A DNA stretch of 64,000 nucleotides from Methanolobus chelungpuianus (lineage in GTDB: Archaea > Halobacteriota > Methanosarcinia > Methanosarcinales > Methanosarcinaceae), in NCBI RefSeq assembly GCF_024500045.1, contig NZ_JTEO01000011.1:32218-96217 (forward strand). The letters are read 5' to 3'. The position numbers and the translations under genes are program-made. Each line of letters begins with the position of its first letter. Position 1 is the first letter of the stretch. Positions 46,548 to 55,724 of the stretch are shown here, piece by piece. Below the pieces are notes generated by a model. That model did no database searches. It was given only the letters and a program-made list of their open reading frames with translations, and was not told where the DNA came from.

Positions 46548-47069
46548 TCAAATGATATCTTCCAGCCGATAAGCAGGCATTATGGCAGAGCCTTGTATCT
46601 TGCTCAGGAGCTCATCCACTGCAGTACTCACGACCGGATAGAGCCGCATTTTCATGATGATGCCATCCTCGCCGTCTGAATAGTAGCCACTGTGGATCCA
46701 GCAGGGGACGAATCCCGTTTTCTGATAGAGCCTCTGCGCTTCACGATTACTTAGTCTTACTTCCAGGCTTGCAATGGAAAGCAGCTTTTTCCTGAAGACA
46801 CTGATGACGGCCTCAAGCAGGTGAGTGCCGATACCATAGCCTCTGTACCGCTCCTTTACAGCAAGCGAGAATATCCTCCCCTCCTCACCGGATACCTGAT
46901 AGCCGACAACAAAGCCGGTTATACGCCCCTTCTCCTCAGCCACAAGGAAGGAATCGCTGTTCATCTCATAGAAGTTCATATAGATGAATGGATTATGCTC
47001 TGCAAAGGCTTCGGCCTCTATCTCAAGTACGTCCCCGAAGTCGCCAGGCTCAAAAGGTCTGATGATCAT
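46548..47069 (-). CDS. RimI-like N-acetyltransferase (GNAT)
   Basis: A 173-aa GNAT enzyme. The acetyl-CoA motif is RYRGYGIGTHLL (about residues 95-106), preceded by GRIFSLAVKE, with the later LEVRLSNREAQRLYQKTGF typical of RimI/Ard1. It probably acetylates protein N-termini or another amine. It ends 3 bases from the UPF0058 stop (convergent) and is followed upstream by arcS on the same strand, 33 bases away. Confidence 0.88.
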   Translation of the reverse strand: MIIRPFEPGDFGDVLEIEAEAFAEHNPFIYMNFYEMNSDSFLVAEEKGRITGFVVGYQVSGEEGRIFSLAVKERYRGYGIGTHLLEAVISVFRKKLLSIASLEVRLSNREAQRLYQKTGFVPCWIHSGYYSDGEDGIIMKMRLYPVVSTAVDELLSKIQGSAIMPAYRLEDII

Positions 47070-47102
47070 TTACCTGTGTGATCTCCCCTCATATTTCTGT
47101 CT

Positions 47103-48941
47103 TTAAAGCTTTTTAACATGGCGCAGGTCTATGGCAACCCCTCTTCCTGACAGCTGCATCTCCCTGCCGCTCATCACAGCTCTGCCCACGCACAGGGCTT
47201 TCTCTCCGCGTACGAACACCTCATCCCCGGGCCTTATGGAAGGATCTGCACTGACAACTCCGGGAGCCAGCAGGGAGCCCCTTGGCACAAAGTCATCTAT
47301 GCTCACAACATATTTCCCCGAGGGTGCCAGAAGCTCAGCCCCCTCGATGGTGACAGCAAGCGTGCCGTACTGGGGAATAAGGGTTGTGAGCTGCTTCTTT
47401 CCAGCGAATACCTGGTATTTGGGATACGGCCCCTTAATGACAGAGCCTTCCGGTACCAATATGTCGCCCGCTCCTCTGCCGAACTGGTAATCAGCGATAC
47501 AGCACATGACATCCTTCTTCCTTTCCTCGACGTTGCGGGCCTTTCCTGTGCTATGCTTCTCAACTTCCTCCTTCAGCTTCCTGAGGGCCTCATGGGATGT
47601 TACGTTACCGGAGCCGGTGAATATCATCCCGATACCAAGCCTTTGTGAGACAGTTTCGCATATCTCCCTGTAGGCATCCTCGACATGGGCGATGATAGTT
47701 GCATATCTGTTCTTCACCAGATATCTTTCAAGGCATCCTGCTACCCATTCCCTTTCCTGCGCATCCCAGTGACCTGTGACGGCTGTGTCATAGTGTGCTG
47801 CCGGGTATGTAAGTTCCAGCTCCCGGGGAACGATGCCTATGGGTGATGTGATTATGACCTCATGCACATACCTGCGGTTGCTGCCGATGGCGTTGATGAA
47901 CTTCCAGTGGGAATTTGAAACTGAATAGGGCTTTTTCGCCGAGCAGGGCAGCAGCACGAGCACATCAGCTTCCGGAGGCGTGTATCTTTCAAGAACCCTT
48001 TCTGCAAAGCGCACGATCTCCACCCTTGACTGGGATTCGGTGCTGTTTGCCAGCATCTCATTGGACCTGGCAATGGGATTCTTCTCTTCGATATAGTTGT
48101 ATTCGCTGTCAGCAAGTCTCAGGAGTGCGGTGAGCCAGGGGCGCGTCCTGCACTGTCCCTCCACATATTCCCTTAATGTGCCTGCACGTATCCTTTCCCT
48201 TACAAGGGCAAGCTCACTTTCAAGTGCATTGAGGTTATGCCTTTCGAGGATCTTTGCCCTCTCCCTCCTATCAGATCCCCTGAGCTCTTCCACACTGGTG
48301 CTTGCGCAGGCCTCGCACCTGCAGGGCAGTTCGGCAAGGGAATCAAGGTAGAACCTGCCTGAGGATGTCAGGTAAATATCACTATGAGCCGCAATTATGG
48401 CTTTGGTGTTGTCAAGGACATCTATGCCAAGGTAGACAAGCAGCGCAATGTTCTCGGGCAGGGAGATGGCCGGCGCATAGACTGCAGTGTCAGGCGGGAC
48501 ATGTTCTTTAATACCAAGCAGGGTATTGAAAAAGCGCCTTGCATTGTTCTCAAGGCATCCTGCCCCTTCCATCACATAAAGGTCGCTGGGCCTGATCCTT
48601 TTCAGATGCCTGTAAACGGATCCGGTGGGGCCGGATATATCCGTATCGGGGTCGAGCTTGTCAGAACCTGCTATCTCCTCCGGGACCTCGGGCGGGAACG
48701 ACAGGTGGGGAAGGATCACAAGCGAGTCCTCTCCTGCGATGCTGCGTATCCTGGCAAGCTCTTCTCTGGCGGCTTCTGCGGAGCCGAGTCTCCAGAGGGA
48801 GCCTGCATCTATGACAGGGCTTTCCGTGGAGCCAAGAAGCCGGCTGTCGAGTATGAAAGGTGTCTGGATGGTCCTGCTGAGCAGCAGTTTACCTATCCTT
48901 GCAGCGCCGTCACGCTGCTGTACCTCAAAGTATCGTGTCAT
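47103..48941 (-). CDS. arcS: Archaeosine synthase (TGT-like with PUA domain)
   Basis: A 612-aa protein of the ArcS/TgtA2 family, which converts preQ0 at position 15 of tRNA to archaeosine. A TGT-like N-terminal half is followed by the ArcS-specific LLPCSAKKPYSVSNSHWKF (about residue 330). A helical region comes next, then a C-terminal PUA domain of about 80 residues (YVVSIDDFVPRGSLLAPG onward). CxC-type cysteines near residue 207 (CRCEACAST) may bind zinc. Archaeosine itself marks the organism as euryarchaeal. Confidence 0.92.
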   Translation of the reverse strand: MTRYFEVQQRDGAARIGKLLLSRTIQTPFILDSRLLGSTESPVIDAGSLWRLGSAEAAREELARIRSIAGEDSLVILPHLSFPPEVPEEIAGSDKLDPDTDISGPTGSVYRHLKRIRPSDLYVMEGAGCLENNARRFFNTLLGIKEHVPPDTAVYAPAISLPENIALLVYLGIDVLDNTKAIIAAHSDIYLTSSGRFYLDSLAELPCRCEACASTSVEELRGSDRRERAKILERHNLNALESELALVRERIRAGTLREYVEGQCRTRPWLTALLRLADSEYNYIEEKNPIARSNEMLANSTESQSRVEIVRFAERVLERYTPPEADVLVLLPCSAKKPYSVSNSHWKFINAIGSNRRYVHEVIITSPIGIVPRELELTYPAAHYDTAVTGHWDAQEREWVAGCLERYLVKNRYATIIAHVEDAYREICETVSQRLGIGMIFTGSGNVTSHEALRKLKEEVEKHSTGKARNVEERKKDVMCCIADYQFGRGAGDILVPEGSVIKGPYPKYQVFAGKKQLTTLIPQYGTLAVTIEGAELLAPSGKYVVSIDDFVPRGSLLAPGVVSADPSIRPGDEVFVRGEKALCVGRAVMSGREMQLSGRGVAIDLRHVKKL

Positions 48942-49025
48942 TGCTGCCTAATGGGTGTGGATAGATGTAAAGTTTTGCATTCACCAATAGATTTAAATCC
49001 TTCAAACTTAGTAAAAAGTGATTTC

Positions 49026-50408
49026 ATGCAAAAGACCGATCTACTGGACAAACTGCAGGAGATTGTAGGGAATGAGAGAGTTTCCGCATCTGCTGCCGAA
49101 CTTTACTGTTACTCATTCGATGCCTCCCAGGTAAGGGGGATGCCTGAATTCGTCATCAGGCCAGTCAGCACTGCACAGGTGGCAGATGTTGTGAGACTTG
49201 CCTGGGAAAAAGGGATACCTGTTACGGCAAGAGGCGCCGGCACCGGTCTTGCGGGCGGCTCCGTGCCTGTGGAAGGCGGCATTGTCCTTGATATGTCTTC
49301 CATGAACAGGATAATTGAAATGGATTTTGATAATCTCCAGGTGGTCGTGGAGCCGGGAATTGTCCAGGAAAAGCTCAACCTTGCCCTTGAGCCCTACGGC
49401 TTCTTCTTCCCGCCTGACCCCGGAAGCTCTGCAATGTGCACCCTGGGCGGCCTTATAGCAAATAACGGTAGCGGTATGCGCTCGGTCAAATACGGGACCA
49501 CAAGGAACTACGTGCTCGGGCTTGAAGTGGTGCTCGCTGACGGCACTGTGATCAACACCGGCTCAAAGACCATCAAGTCGGTGGCCGGCTACTCCCTGAC
49601 CGATCTCTTTGTCGGTTCCGAGGGAACGCTGGGGATCGTGACAAAAGCGATACTGAAAGTACGTGCCCTTCCCAGGGAGCGTTCTGTGCTGCTTGCCTCT
49701 TTCGAGAACCCCGAGCTTGCAGGCAAGGCGGTAGTAAAGGTGCTGTCCTCCGGGATCGTCCCTTCTGCATGTGAGATACTTGACAGTAATATTATAGATG
49801 CCATCAACACCTACGATCCCAAGGTAGGCCTCCCCAGGGCAGGGGCTATCCTGATGTTCGAGGTGGACGGGACAGAGAGCGCCGTGCGCGAAGGCATTGC
49901 CATGATAGAGGATGCCTGCAGTTCCCTGGCAACCGGCATCAGGGCCGCGACAAACAAGAAGGAGAGGGAAGAGATCTGGGCTGCAAGAAGGCTTGTAGGT
50001 GCAGCTGTCTCAAGACTGGACCCCATGCGCACCCGCGTATACGTGGGTGAGGATATAGGCGTCCCCATCAAGGAAATCCCCAGGATGCTGCACAAGGTAA
50101 GCGAGATATCGGAAGAGTTCGACATACCCATCATGACCTACGGGCACATCGGTGACGGGAACCTGCATACAGGAATGTGCATCGACGTGCTTGACGACAA
50201 GGACTGGGAGAAACTGAACAAGGCCGCCGATAAGATACACCGCACAGCCATTTCAATAGGAGGCACCGTGACAGCGGAACACGGGGTAGGCGGTGCGAGG
50301 GCGGAGTACCTCGAACTGGAGCTTGGCAAAGCCCTTGATGTTATGATACTGATCAAAAAGGCACTTGATCCCAAGGGGATACTCAATCCCGGGAAGATGG
50401 GGGTATGA
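49026..50408 (+). CDS. FAD-linked lactate/glycolate dehydrogenase subunit (GlcD-like)
   Basis: A 460-aa flavoprotein of the FAD-binding-4 / GlcD family. FAD-binding motifs are ARGAGTGLAGGSVP and DPGSSAMCTLGGLIANN, followed by VGSEGTLGIVTKA. The C-terminal cap ends in AEHGVGGARAEYL and LDPKGILNPGKM. It probably oxidises D-lactate or glycolate and passes electrons to the Fe-S partner. The longer frame from 48384 runs over arcS, so the start is ATG 49026. A short divergent promoter region (84 bases) lies between arcS and this gene. Confidence 0.9.
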   Translation: MQKTDLLDKLQEIVGNERVSASAAELYCYSFDASQVRGMPEFVIRPVSTAQVADVVRLAWEKGIPVTARGAGTGLAGGSVPVEGGIVLDMSSMNRIIEMDFDNLQVVVEPGIVQEKLNLALEPYGFFFPPDPGSSAMCTLGGLIANNGSGMRSVKYGTTRNYVLGLEVVLADGTVINTGSKTIKSVAGYSLTDLFVGSEGTLGIVTKAILKVRALPRERSVLLASFENPELAGKAVVKVLSSGIVPSACEILDSNIIDAINTYDPKVGLPRAGAILMFEVDGTESAVREGIAMIEDACSSLATGIRAATNKKEREEIWAARRLVGAAVSRLDPMRTRVYVGEDIGVPIKEIPRMLHKVSEISEEFDIPIMTYGHIGDGNLHTGMCIDVLDDKDWEKLNKAADKIHRTAISIGGTVTAEHGVGGARAEYLELELGKALDVMILIKKALDPKGILNPGKMGV

Positions 50409-51469
50409 GAATGCTGGAATCCGACATGCGGTCCATACTGAAATGTGTTCGCTGCGGAACCTGTCGTTCCGTCTGTCCCATATTCGATGTGGTGGGCTGG
50501 GAGTCATCAAGCTCCCGGGGGCGCATGCTTGTGGCCCACGGCGTTTCCCAGGGACTTGAAGTGGACGAGGGCGTGCTCAACAGCCTGAACATGTGCACGA
50601 CCTGCGGGATCTGCGAGCAGCTGTGCCCCTCCGGTGCGGCTCCTCCTAAGGTCGTGGAGAACACAAGGCACCAGCTGGTGCTGCAGGGCAAGATGACCCA
50701 GGCCCAGAAGGACATAGCGTCCAGGGCGAACGAGCTTGGCAATACCCTTGGCGAGACCGGAGAGCGCATGGCATGGCTCGGGGAGTCTGCAAAGGATGTC
50801 CGGGAGAAGGCCGATTATTTGTATTTCGCAGGCTGCCTGGGTTCATACCGCTATCCTGAGCTTGCCAAACGCACTTTCGATATACTCAAGAGGTTCGGCG
50901 TGACCGTGCTCAAGGATGAGGTATGCTGCGGCTCCCCCCTCCTGAGAACCGGGTCCGATCCCATGGAACTGATCTCAAGGAACCTGGAGCAGATCAAGGC
51001 AACAGGCGCCCACACCATAATCACCGGATGTGCAGGATGCTATACAACCCTGAAGAACGATTACCCCGAAGACCTGAAAGTCGTACACGTCTCCGAGTTC
51101 CTTGCAGACCGCCTTGCTGAGATGGACCTGAAGAAGCTTGACCTGAAGGTATCCTACCATGACCCGTGCCATCTGGGAAGGTGCAACGGTGTCTTTGACG
51201 CTCCCAGGGATATCATCACCAGCATCTGCGACCTTAAGGAGATGAAGAACATCCGCGAGAAGTCCAGGTGCTGCGGTGCAGGCGGTGGCGTGCTTAAAGG
51301 CTATCCAGAGCTATCCCAGGAGCTGGCAAAAAGACGTGTGGGAGATATTCCCGAGGGAGTCGATTACCTGGTCACCTCATGCCCGCTGTGCAGGACCAAC
51401 CTCAAGCGCGGCTGCCCGGATGTAGAGGTGCTGGACATAATCGACCTGATGGAAATGGCGATGGAATAA
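50405..51469 (+). CDS. Fe-S oxidoreductase with CCG domains (GlcF/HdrD-like)
   Basis: A 354-aa electron-transfer partner. Two ferredoxin clusters, CVRCGTCRSVCP and CTTCGICEQLCP, are followed by two CCG domains, the first in CLGSYRYPE / EVCCGSP and the second in DPCHLGR / SRCCGAGGG, as in HdrD and GlcF. It overlaps glcD by four bases. The pair is likely a membrane-associated D-lactate or glycolate dehydrogenase feeding a quinone-like or heterodisulfide acceptor. A weak hairpin follows at 51471-51495. Confidence 0.9.
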   Translation: MRMLESDMRSILKCVRCGTCRSVCPIFDVVGWESSSSRGRMLVAHGVSQGLEVDEGVLNSLNMCTTCGICEQLCPSGAAPPKVVENTRHQLVLQGKMTQAQKDIASRANELGNTLGETGERMAWLGESAKDVREKADYLYFAGCLGSYRYPELAKRTFDILKRFGVTVLKDEVCCGSPLLRTGSDPMELISRNLEQIKATGAHTIITGCAGCYTTLKNDYPEDLKVVHVSEFLADRLAEMDLKKLDLKVSYHDPCHLGRCNGVFDAPRDIITSICDLKEMKNIREKSRCCGAGGGVLKGYPELSQELAKRRVGDIPEGVDYLVTSCPLCRTNLKRGCPDVEVLDIIDLMEMAME

Positions 51470-51688
51470 CGCCGGGACCCGATTTCTGGTCCGGCACGGA
51501 GGTGTTGTTCTGTCAATGCGGGACCTGGCCTTTAAGTGTCTTTGGGCGGCCGCCTGTAACATAGCTTTCCAGACCTGGTCGATGCATGATTACTAATATA
51601 AGCAACTAATCGAATAATGTATTGGGATCATAGGATCTTGTCTGTTTTGACGATAAAGGGGCAGTAACATGTATGAAGGAATGAACGT

Positions 51689-52984
51689 ATGACCAGTGAT
51701 GAGAACGCAGCCGAAAATAAGGCAGAGCCGCAGAAAGGGGTCCCTGCGCAGAAGGAAGAAGGGATGCCCGGCATTAATGAGCCTGCCCCAGTTGAGCCTT
51801 CAAGTGTTCTTCCCAACGAGAAGTTCCCTGTTGTAGGTATTGGTGCATCTGCCGGCGGACTGTCTGCCATAGAGCAGTTCTTTTCGTCAATCCCCAAAGA
51901 TGCAAGTACGGGCATGGCCTTTATTGTGCTGCAGCATATGGCGCCTGATTACAGGAGCATGCTCTCTGATATCATCCGGCGTTATACGGAAATGGAGGTA
52001 TTTGATGTAAAGGATGGCATGACCGTCAGGCAGGACACGGTCTATGTTCTTCCACCCAATAAGGATATGATCATTACGGAAGGTGTACTGCACCTGGTGC
52101 AGCCGGCAGAGCCGCGTGGTCATCGAATGCCTATCGATTCTTTCCTGCGCACTTTAGCCCAGGACCAGGAGGAGTATGCTGTCGCCATCATCCTCTCAGG
52201 TACCGGTAGTGACGGTACGCAGGGGGTGAGAGATATAAAGGCCCATGGAGGCATGGTAATGGTGCAGAATCCTGAGTTCAGCGAATACAACGGCATGCCT
52301 CACAGTGCTATTGAGACCGGGATGGCGGACTATATCCTGAAGCCTGAGGAGATGCCTGTCCATCTGTGTGACTATGTGTCCCATATCTTCGGGGAAAAGC
52401 CTGTCTCTTCCGGTGATGCAGGAGAAGCGATAAAAATAATCTTCAATGAGCTGCGCAAGCAGACAGGCCATGATTTCTCCCAATACAAGCAAAGTACCGT
52501 AGACCGCCGTGTAAAGCGCCGCATGGTGATTACCCAGATAAAACGCATGGATGCGTACGCCCGCTATCTGCAGCAGAAGCCGGAGGAAGTAAGCGCACTT
52601 TTCCACGACCTTCTGATCAACGTAACTAATTTCTTCCGCAATCCCGATGTATTCGAGAAGCTAAATAATGAAGTGATTCCCGGTATCTTTGAGAACAAAT
52701 CCCCGGGTACGCTCATACGCGCCTGGGTGATAGGTTGCTCCACCGGTGAAGAAGCATATTCGCTGGGCATCCTTTTTCAGGAATACATGGAAAAAGCGAG
52801 ACAGAATTACAAGATACAGATATTCGCCACTGATATTGACGACCAGGCGATCAAGCAGGCACGCAAGGCTACTTTTTCCTCAAGCATCTCATCTGACGTC
52901 TCGGAGGAGAGACTGAGGCGTTTCTTTGTTCATAATCCGGAGCTCAACAACTATACTGTTCAGAAGCACATCCGTGACATGTGA
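51689..52984 (+). CDS. CheB-CheR fusion, N-terminal part (split by frameshift)
   Basis: A 431-aa frame. The CheB methylesterase domain has the catalytic Ser54 in GIGASAGGL, the histidine in VLQHMAPD and the aspartate in SGTGSDG. The N-terminal half of a CheR methyltransferase follows (VDRRVKRRMV, VIGCSTGEEAYSLGI, FATDIDDQA). It ends at TGA 52984 inside the CheR domain, after HIRDM. The missing remainder begins in the next frame at 52981. One extra G there (ATGGTG for ATGTG) would rejoin a 999-aa protein. The regulatory receiver of classical CheB is absent. Confidence 0.9.
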   Translation: MTSDENAAENKAEPQKGVPAQKEEGMPGINEPAPVEPSSVLPNEKFPVVGIGASAGGLSAIEQFFSSIPKDASTGMAFIVLQHMAPDYRSMLSDIIRRYTEMEVFDVKDGMTVRQDTVYVLPPNKDMIITEGVLHLVQPAEPRGHRMPIDSFLRTLAQDQEEYAVAIILSGTGSDGTQGVRDIKAHGGMVMVQNPEFSEYNGMPHSAIETGMADYILKPEEMPVHLCDYVSHIFGEKPVSSGDAGEAIKIIFNELRKQTGHDFSQYKQSTVDRRVKRRMVITQIKRMDAYARYLQQKPEEVSALFHDLLINVTNFFRNPDVFEKLNNEVIPGIFENKSPGTLIRAWVIGCSTGEEAYSLGILFQEYMEKARQNYKIQIFATDIDDQAIKQARKATFSSSISSDVSEERLRRFFVHNPELNNYTVQKHIRDM

Positions 52985-54687
52985 TCTTCTCGGAGCAGGA
53001 CGCCATCAAGGACCCTCCATTCTCCAAGATCGACATAATAAGCTGCCGGAACTTCCTTATATATCTCAATAAGGGGACGCAGAAAAAGCTTATTCCCATG
53101 TTCCATTACTCATTGAACCCCGGCGGATATCTCTTACTTGGTACTTCTGAGAGCATTGGGGACTTCTCGGATCTTTTTGAGAGCCTGGACAGGCAGTCCA
53201 AGATATATAAAAGCAAGCCAGCACGCAGTGACTATCATTATTCCGTAGGAGCATTTTTTCCGCCCCCGCAGGAACATAATAACTCAAGAGAACTTCCTGA
53301 GAAGGGTTTCCTTAAGAGCCGGCTCCATTTGCGCGAGCTGACTGAAAAGAAACTGCTTCAGGACTACGCTCCAGCAGGTGTGCTTGTCAACGAACACGGT
53401 GACATACTCTATCTTTACGGACGCACAGGCCTTTATCTTGAAATGCCTTCAGGCGAGCCGGATTATAACGTCCTGAAAATGGCCAGGGATGGCTTGCGGC
53501 ACACATTGACTGCTGTCCTGAGCATGGCAGTGGTGAACAAAGAACATGTGACCCGTCCAGGTATCAGGGTCAAGAGCAATGGCAGTTTCACTACTCTCGA
53601 TCTGACGGTGAGACCACTGGAAGAATCTCTCGACCAGAATCTGTTCCTGATCACTTTTGATACGCCTTCAAGCCCCATTCCTGTACCGCAGAGCAGGGAG
53701 TCCCCAACGGATGAAAAAGAACTGTCAGAGAATCAGGATGTAGAGAAAGAGACCATCGCTTCCCTCAAAGAAGAACTTAAGACGATGGAAGAATATCTCA
53801 AGGCCTCAAACGAAGAACTTCAGGTCTCCAATGAAGAGCTGAAATCCTCCAACGAAGAGATGCAGTCCATGAACGAGGAATTGCAGTCCACCAACGAGGA
53901 ACTGGAAACCTCGAGGGAGGAATTGCAATCCGTAAATGAGGAGCTGTCCACCGTCAACAGCGAACTTGAGACCAAGGTAGCTGAACTGTCTGAAGCCAAT
54001 GAGGATATGAACAACCTGCTGGCCTCCACAGGCGTGGGTATTGTGTTCGTGGACAACCAGCTGCATATCCAGCGCTTTACTCCTGCAGCCACGAAGATTA
54101 TGAACCTGATACCCACGGATGTGGGGCGGCCTATTGAACATATTGTTACCAACGTGTTGAATTATGACAACTTTATAACTGACATAAAGACCGTTCTGGA
54201 AGATCTGGCTCCTGTGGAGACCGAGGTTCGCACCCGTGAAGGCGAATGGTACATCCTGAGGATGCGACCCTATCGTACTCTGAAAAACACCATTGAAGGG
54301 GTGGTCGTAACATTCCTGAAGCAGACAGAGGCCCTTCGCCGCCTGGCCCTGGTGGTTCATGATTCCGGAGATGCTATAACACTTCTGGATATGGATGGCA
54401 ATATCAGGGCATGGAATCCGATGGCAATGAAGATGTACGGCTGGAGCGAGACTGAGGCCATGTCGATGAACATAAGCAGACTGGTCCCTGAGGACTTAAA
54501 ACAGGAATCTGTGGATCTCTTAAAGAAGCTCAGCAGGACTGAGACCCTGAAGCCTCACCGTACAAGGAGGCTTACCAAAGACGGAAGGATAATAGATGTA
54601 TGCCTGACAGCCACTCCGCTGTTGGATGAAAAGGGCGAGGTGTATTCAATTATGACTACTGAGCGTAAGATCAAAATTGATCTGTAA
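52981..54687 (+). CDS. CheR C-terminal half with coiled coil and PAS domains (split part)
   Basis: A 568-aa frame. It begins with the second half of CheR (KDPPFSKIDIISCRNFLIYL, then LNPGGYLLLGTSESI). A long coiled coil of N-E-E-L heptads follows (about residues 255-340). Two PAS domains come next, the first from GIVFVDNQLHIQRFTP and the second from ITLLDMDGNIRAWN. No histidine kinase follows, so the output is methylation/demethylation control or an unknown partner. It shares GTGA with the end of the previous frame and may be expressed by coupling if the split is real. Confidence 0.9.
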   Translation: MIFSEQDAIKDPPFSKIDIISCRNFLIYLNKGTQKKLIPMFHYSLNPGGYLLLGTSESIGDFSDLFESLDRQSKIYKSKPARSDYHYSVGAFFPPPQEHNNSRELPEKGFLKSRLHLRELTEKKLLQDYAPAGVLVNEHGDILYLYGRTGLYLEMPSGEPDYNVLKMARDGLRHTLTAVLSMAVVNKEHVTRPGIRVKSNGSFTTLDLTVRPLEESLDQNLFLITFDTPSSPIPVPQSRESPTDEKELSENQDVEKETIASLKEELKTMEEYLKASNEELQVSNEELKSSNEEMQSMNEELQSTNEELETSREELQSVNEELSTVNSELETKVAELSEANEDMNNLLASTGVGIVFVDNQLHIQRFTPAATKIMNLIPTDVGRPIEHIVTNVLNYDNFITDIKTVLEDLAPVETEVRTREGEWYILRMRPYRTLKNTIEGVVVTFLKQTEALRRLALVVHDSGDAITLLDMDGNIRAWNPMAMKMYGWSETEAMSMNISRLVPEDLKQESVDLLKKLSRTETLKPHRTRRLTKDGRIIDVCLTATPLLDEKGEVYSIMTTERKIKIDL

Positions 54688-54718
54688 AGGCCGTGCGTTT
54701 CAGGAAAACCCCGCAGAA

Positions 54719-55504
54719 CTAGATGTCAATGATGAGTGTGGACCGCTGTCTGTAGTACTCGAATAATTCTTTCCCCCCGCCGGGAACGGCAGGTCCGCAT
54801 ATCTGCATTTTCCGATGGTCGAACTCGCCTTCGTTCGTGAATAGCCTGAAGCTCATGCATTCACCAGCAAGTATGAACGATGTGAAATCCAGCTTTTCAG
54901 GATACAGGTAAAGTGTGATGAGCTTAAGGTTAATTATGTCTTTGAACTGATGATAATATTCTTTTTTGGCTTTATCATAAAATTCCTGGGTGATGATGAC
55001 CGATGTGTCAATTTCGTTCTCTATCATCTGTGCGTAGAATTCATAAAAGGTGGGGTAGAGGACCGAAGTGATCTCAAGCCAGCGTTTACTCCTTAAGGCC
55101 TTTTGCAGCAGTTCAATGTCCTGATCAAATATGTTATAGAGAGGGATATTGACTATTTCGCAGGAGCCGATCTCGGGCAGTTCTTTCAGAAGATGCTGCG
55201 GAATGAAATCTATGTTGTGTGTCCCTAAATAATCGCTGTTCTCCCCAAACATTTCGGCTGTGCCTAAAAAATCTGCCATTTTCTCGACGATCAGTTTTCC
55301 GATCGTTGTCAGTTCATAAGTGTCATCATGCTGAGATATCAGGTGACTTTCTTTAAGGACTTTCATTTGAGGAAGCAGGATTGTCCTTGTCGTGTCCACT
55401 GCCCCAATGAGCTCTTGCATCTCTTTTGGGCCAGCCTGCAATAACAAGAGTACATTCTTCCTTTTCTCCGACAAAAGCAGTATCTCAACGATCGGCCTTT
55501 TCAT
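54719..55504 (-). CDS. Winged-helix regulator with FilR1/DUF1724 domain
   Basis: A 261-aa archaeal transcription regulator. The N-terminal winged helix (about residues 8-75, AVDTTRTILLPQMKVLKESHLI) is followed by the methanogenesis-regulatory FilR1/DUF1724 domain (about 120-255, ending in GGGKELFEYYRQRS). Relatives control methyltransferase genes in methylotrophic methanogens, so the target may be methanogenesis-related, but none lies beside it. It converges on the CheR part. Confidence 0.85.
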   Translation of the reverse strand: MKRPIVEILLLSEKRKNVLLLLQAGPKEMQELIGAVDTTRTILLPQMKVLKESHLISQHDDTYELTTIGKLIVEKMADFLGTAEMFGENSDYLGTHNIDFIPQHLLKELPEIGSCEIVNIPLYNIFDQDIELLQKALRSKRWLEITSVLYPTFYEFYAQMIENEIDTSVIITQEFYDKAKKEYYHQFKDIINLKLITLYLYPEKLDFTSFILAGECMSFRLFTNEGEFDHRKMQICGPAVPGGGKELFEYYRQRSTLIIDI

Positions 55505-55724
55505 TTAACCCCCTTTACTCTTCAGGCATTGAAATTTATCTATCATTTTATAACAGTGTTATGTAGGATATAGTTAAAGGTATAAGTATTGGTGTTAATT
55601 ATTTCTCAAATTCTGTTCTAAAGCCTGCGCAGATCACAATATCAACACCTGCCTGTGAAAATAGTTATGGAGGATGTTTCCGGTACTGCGGAGCCTCCAG
55701 AGAGACCAAGCTCCTTCACATTAT

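Noticed and set aside
48384..49025. Long N-terminal extension of the GlcD-like frame
   Set aside because: It is the antisense of arcS; the family sequence starts at 49026.
51471..51495. Hairpin after the GlcF-like gene as a firm terminator
   Set aside because: The stem has a bulge and no T-run follows, so it is mentioned only in passing.
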